This document shows, one piece after another, positions 57,576 to 64,000 of a stretch of DNA of 64,000 nt. Made by a program: the position numbers and the translations under genes. This stretch comes from Mugil cephalus (Eukaryota > Chordata > Actinopteri > Mugiliformes > Mugilidae). The stretch is from the NCBI RefSeq assembly GCF_022458985.1, contig NC_061786.1:24110974-24174973 (forward strand). The letters run 5' to 3'. The notes beneath the pieces are model-generated. The model searched no databases. It was not told the origin of the DNA and was given only the letters and a program-made list of their open reading frames with translations. The number at the start of each line of letters is the position of its first letter. Within the stretch, counting starts at the first letter, position 1.

Positions 57576-58262
57576 CCCAGTCACAGCTGCAACGTTACTG
57601 TTACAGTCAAAGTAAATAAAACGTTTCATCCATGTCTTGTCCTCATTTCAGATTTATATAAAAATAGAATCGATTCCATAAAATACTTCTGGTAACATGA
57701 ATAAATGTATAAACAGGCCGAGGAGGTTCTAGGGTTTTGGACTTTTATTTAACTAATGTAGCATGAGGAGCATCTATTGATTTTGTAACTGTCAACAGAG
57801 TATTTAATATTTATTCAAATTATTTGTATTCAAGACAAATAAACAAACGTCCAATCAAAAATCTGCTTTTGATCATGTGACCTCAGTGAATATTTGTGTG
57901 GCGTTCAGGAGCCTGACTCTGACTGGACCAACACCACTTCATTGCATCACTGGTTCAGTCCAGTGGCTGTTTTACCTTAACTGGGTTACGGAGGCAGCAA
58001 ATAACTTTTGTGATGAGTTTGATCGGGAGGATGATCAAAGTCTGAGTCTCAGACTAAAGACACAAAGATGAACAACAGAGAAACCAAGTGAATGTAGTGA
58101 AGAATATTTTTATTTCTTTCTTGGTGCAGGTTCTACCTCAAACTGAACGAGTGCTGAGGTCCGTGTCACGAAGCAGGTTTAGTGAAAAGTCTGAGTTTAT
58201 TAACCCTGAAATGAGGGAAACTCTGAGTTTTCCGTTTCACAAAGGGAGGCAGCGGGAAAACT

Positions 58263-59426
58263 CAGGGGTCGGCAACGCGCGGCTGCGGAGCCGCATGCGT
58301 CTCCTTCATCCCTCTGTTGCGTCTCCTTCGTTCCTCTGCTGCGTCTCCTTCGTCCCTCTGTTGCGTCTCCTTCGTTCCTCTGCTGCGTCTCCTTCGTTCC
58401 TCTGCTGCGTCTCCTTCGTTCCTCTGCTGCGTCTCCTTCGTCCCTCTGTTGCGGCTCCTTCGTCCCTCTGTTGCGTCTCCTTCGTTCCTCTGCTGCGTCT
58501 CCTTCGTTCCTCTGCTGCGTCTCCTTCGTTCCTCTGCTGCGTCTCCTTCGTCCCTCTGTTGCGTCTCCTTCGTCCCTCTGTTGCGTCTCCTTCGTCCCTC
58601 TGCTGCGTCTCCTTCGTCCCTCTGTTGCGTCTCCTTCGTCCCTCTGTTGCGTCTCCTTCGTCCCTCTGTTGCGTCTCCTTCGTTCCTCTGCTGCGTCTCC
58701 TTCGTCCCTCTGCTGCGTCTCCTTCGTCCCTCTGTTGCGTCTCCTTCGTCCCTCTGCTGCATCTCTCTGCAGCGAGCGATGTGGAGCAACGACGCTGATC
58801 AGAGCCGTTCACTGTTTCACGTTAACTGCCTCAGAATAGCAGCAACTAGTCACTCATCAGTGAACGTGCGAGAGCTGCACAACAACTGAATGACACTGAA
58901 CGCCACACCACACTCGTGGTTGTAACATCAACCAAAAAACACTGAACTCCCACAGTGCATTGCAGCTCATTTACTAGTTACTGTCGAGTATTTAATTCAA
59001 ATGTATTTTTATTTTAGTGCGTTAGTTATAAATATATATTAAAAATATATATAATTCTAAATTTGAATTGACGATGATCTTGTAACATTAAAATAAAATG
59101 TATTTAATTTTTTGTCGCTCAAAATATACGTCACAACTGCCGACGCGCGACGCCCGCCGGCAGGTGCAGCGCGCTGTTTTCGACCTCAGGTAAGACAACC
59201 ACGGATTAATCCCTGTTATGTTACATAAATGCAATTTCGTTTTCTCTGTAGCAGTTATTTCATTTCCTAAATGCGACACACTATAGGTTTAACATAGAGG
59301 TAGAAACGATGTACGCAGTGTTATCTTCATTTTAGATGTAAAGCGGTTTTGTGGCTCCCAGTGTTTTCTTTTCTGTGGGAAACGGGTCCAAATGGCTCTT
59401 TGAGTGTTGAAGTTTTCCGACCCCTG
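58263..59426. mobile_element. hAT-type non-autonomous element nested in the Harbinger copy
   Basis: Starts CAGGGGTCGGCAACGCGCGG and ends AGTTTTCCGACCCCTG, the hAT-type terminal inverted repeat. An internal 23-bp minisatellite occupies 58300-58765. An 8-bp target duplication was not found, so the ends may be altered. Confidence 0.65.
58300..58765. repeat. 23-bp minisatellite GTCTCCTTCGTTCCTCTGCT
   Basis: About 20 units of TTGCGTCTCCTTCGTCCCTC or CTGCGTCTCCTTCGTTCCTC, two main alternating variants, inside the hAT-type element. Open in several frames on both strands because of unit length and composition. Confidence 0.95.
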
Positions 59427-59579
59427 GTTTAGCCTGTTTCACAGAGAGAAGTAACTAAACTCTCAGTCAGTTACCGTAGTAACAGGCTCCATGAACCCAA
59501 CCTGGTCAGGACCTGGTTTATCTCAATGAACCGGGTTAGTCACAAACAGGTGAGTTTGGGCGGAGCCTTGTTCTGCCGT

Positions 59580-59775
59580 CTGTCAGAAATCATTAAAAAA
59601 TAAATAAAATCATCAGTAGCTCTATCAGAAATCATTACAAAAATAAAATCATCAGTAGTTCTATCAGAAATCATCAGTAGCTCTGTCAGAAATCATCAGT
59701 AGCTCTATCAGAAATCATCAGTAGCTCTATCAGAAATCATCAGTAGCTCTGTCAGAAATCATCAGTAGCTCTGTC
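59580..59775. repeat. ATCATCAGTAGCTCTGTCAGAA array
   Basis: Seven or so units of 23 bp (CAGTAGCTCTATCAGAAATC) within the Harbinger-type element, ending about 30 bp before the transposase-like frame. Confidence 0.9.
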
Positions 59776-59801
59776 AAACGTCCATTAGAACCAGCAGGAA
59801 C

Positions 59802-60005
59802 ATGTCGTGTCCTTTTGACAACGATCCCGTGGATGAAGATGCAGCATCACTGCTCAGATTAAATACTGGTCTGGAGATGTTATCAGACAAACATAGATGT
59901 TTTAGCATTTACACACAATTATCTTTGAGCTGTACCATCACAATCTGTTGGGACAAAAGAAAAAAAGACATGAAGGCAAATGTTTGTATGAAAAGGCTTA
60001 AATAG
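59802..60005 (+). pseudogene. Decayed Harbinger-type transposase fragment
   Basis: Open frame of 67 codons; only the first 17 or so (MSCPFDNDPVDEDAASL) look like a fish Harbinger-type transposase N-terminus. Downstream residues do not continue the expected domain, and no catalytic region is found before the right terminal repeat. Confidence 0.5.
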
Positions 60006-60539
60006 GCTCATGTTGTGGATAAAACAACTGCTCAGTCAAATATCCACTTAATATTTTCTTCACAGTGTAAAACATGATCAGAATGAGGTCTGACCTGTTT
60101 AACTATGTTTGTATATTTCATCTTAAGCTGCTGCCAAGTGCCTTCTCCCCTATGAAATAAATTAATATGTTAACGTTACCATTCAAGCAGTTTCCCTGTA
60201 ATATTATTGTGATATAAAGGACACATTTAAACTAACGCATTGATCCTACGCCGTCTCCCTCTGTTGCACTTCTTTCTAAAAACGTGTTGAAACTCGCTGT
60301 ATGAGGATTTCCACTCTGTAGCCTCCTCTTCCCCGTTGTCATGGTGACTCGTTGGATCAGGGCTCCATTGGTGCTGGCTTTTTAGAGTTGTGCCGCACGC
60401 GTTTACTCCAGGTCAAACTTCTCTGAGTTGATTAAACCAACTCAACTCTCAGTTTTTTAACTCAGGGTAAATCAACTCAGAGTTCAGGATTAGACTCAGT
60501 TTGCTGAGAAGTTTCCCTTTGTGAAACGGACCCAGATCT

Positions 60540-61068
60540 TTAACCGGTACCTGATGAACTGGCCACTGCTCCACTTTCATCACCACTACAGGACATTTAC
60601 CTTCAAATGCTTTACAACTTTAAACATGAAACTAAATTATTAACTTTAATAAAACATTTTCTTGTTTCTAGTCAGAATGAAATTTTGAACTTCAAAATAA
60701 AAGACACACATTTAAAATGGAGAAATACAAACATTTATTAAATGAGAAAATTAACATCTGACTCCTGTTCGTCATCATCTCGTCCAATCAGGAACCAGTC
60801 GGCTCCGTTTAAATTTCACACATTGACATCTTTTACAATTAAATTAACAAGGCCAGACCCCCCCCCCCCCCCCCCATCGTCCTCTATCCCCCCCCCCCTC
60901 CTCCTCCCCCCTTCTCCTCCTCCTTTTAAAGGAGCAGTCTTTGACCATGATGAGTATAAAATGTTGGACAGCTCCTTTAAATCTTTTTAAGCCCCTCCCA
61001 TCCACCTGTCCGGAGGCGGAGCTTCAACTCTACATGTAGTTTTAAGGCAGCTGATTGGAGGAGGGTGG
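60540..61068 (-). other. srp54 3' UTR and flank
   Basis: On the - strand this follows the srp54 stop. A poly(A) signal (TTTATT on +, 60734-60739) lies about 330 bp beyond the stop. C runs at 60860-60900 are low complexity. Confidence 0.5.

Positions 61069-64000
<2,932 letters not shown>

Larger units (their letters stand above)
55861..58157. other. Intergenic, arrays and unique sequence
   Basis: Unique 3' flank to 56450; a CCCGTAGTCCTGTAGTCC array at 56455-56655; unique to 56940; the TAGAGTACTAGAG array 56945-57575; then unique AT-rich sequence to 58150. No gene supported. Confidence 0.6.
58158..60532. mobile_element. Harbinger-type DNA transposon, decayed, with nested hAT-type element
   Basis: Left end GGTCCGTGTCACGAAGCAGG and right end GTTTCCCTTTGTGAAACGGACC form imperfect terminal inverted repeats. 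Both sub-terminal regions carry AACTCTGAGTT/AACTCAGGG words typical of these teleost elements. A short open frame at 59802-60002 begins MSCPFDNDPVDEDAASL, resembling the N-terminus of fish Harbinger-type transposases, then decays. Target-site duplications are not evident at the ends. A second element lies inside (58263-59426). Confidence 0.65.

Noticed and set aside
58088-58889. Long frames of Leu/Ser/Phe or Arg/Gly/Glu repeats on both strands
   Set aside because: They are translations of the 23-bp minisatellite inside the hAT-type element, with no domain and no start context.
58255-59435. 8-bp target-site duplication for the hAT-type element
   Set aside because: Bases flanking the two ends do not match, so I do not claim a target duplication.

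Overview
This is a eukaryotic window from a ray-finned fish, most likely a percomorph teleost. The evidence is intron-containing vertebrate genes with GT-AG splice sites, a compact genome with kilobase-scale gene spacing, teleost-type dispersed repeats, a Harbinger-type transposon and extreme minisatellite content. I found no prokaryotic features, tRNA or rRNA genes, or CRISPR array.

Layout, left to right. (1) 1-5000: the 3' part of rcor1 (REST corepressor, + strand), entering from outside the window behind a 1.7 kb minisatellite. (2) 5900-13343: traf3 (+), 13 coding exons, 589 codons plus stop. rcor1-traf3 is the same neighbour pair as on human 14q32. (3) About 14950-16200: a small glutaredoxin-like gene, the C5orf63 homologue (+). 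(4) 16522-36596: mipol1 (+), a coiled-coil gene with repeat-rich introns; nine exons join in phase, and its 3' half lies in poor-quality sequence. (5) 43585-46078: foxa1 (-), two exons, tail-to-tail with mipol1; the mipol1-foxa1 pairing is also conserved on human 14q. (6) 48928-49924: yipf6 (+) in only two coding exons. (7) 52935-55402: an F-box/leucine-rich gene (+), 457 codons, that I cannot assign to a named family member. (8) 58158-60532: a decayed Harbinger-type transposon carrying a nested hAT-type element. (9) 61069-64000: the 3' part of srp54 (-), encoding the C-terminal part of the SRP 54 kDa subunit and running off the window.

The genes are not an operon. They cover chromatin repression (rcor1), innate immune and TNF-receptor signalling (traf3), redox (C5orf63-like), endoderm transcription (foxa1), Golgi membrane traffic (yipf6), ubiquitin ligation (F-box gene) and co-translational targeting (srp54). 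The shared theme is synteny: rcor1/traf3, mipol1/foxa1 and srp54 all have orthologues on human chromosome 14, while yipf6 and C5orf63 do not.

The most striking signal is that almost every intron holds a private minisatellite. In srp54 (two introns) and probably rcor1 the repeat unit itself contains an exon edge and its splice site, so tens of copies of authentic-looking donors or acceptors lie in tandem. A second large-scale signal is technical: much of about 31.65-41.95 kb looks like unpolished long-read gap filling (homopolymer runs, decayed repeats, broken exons), so gene models there are unreliable.
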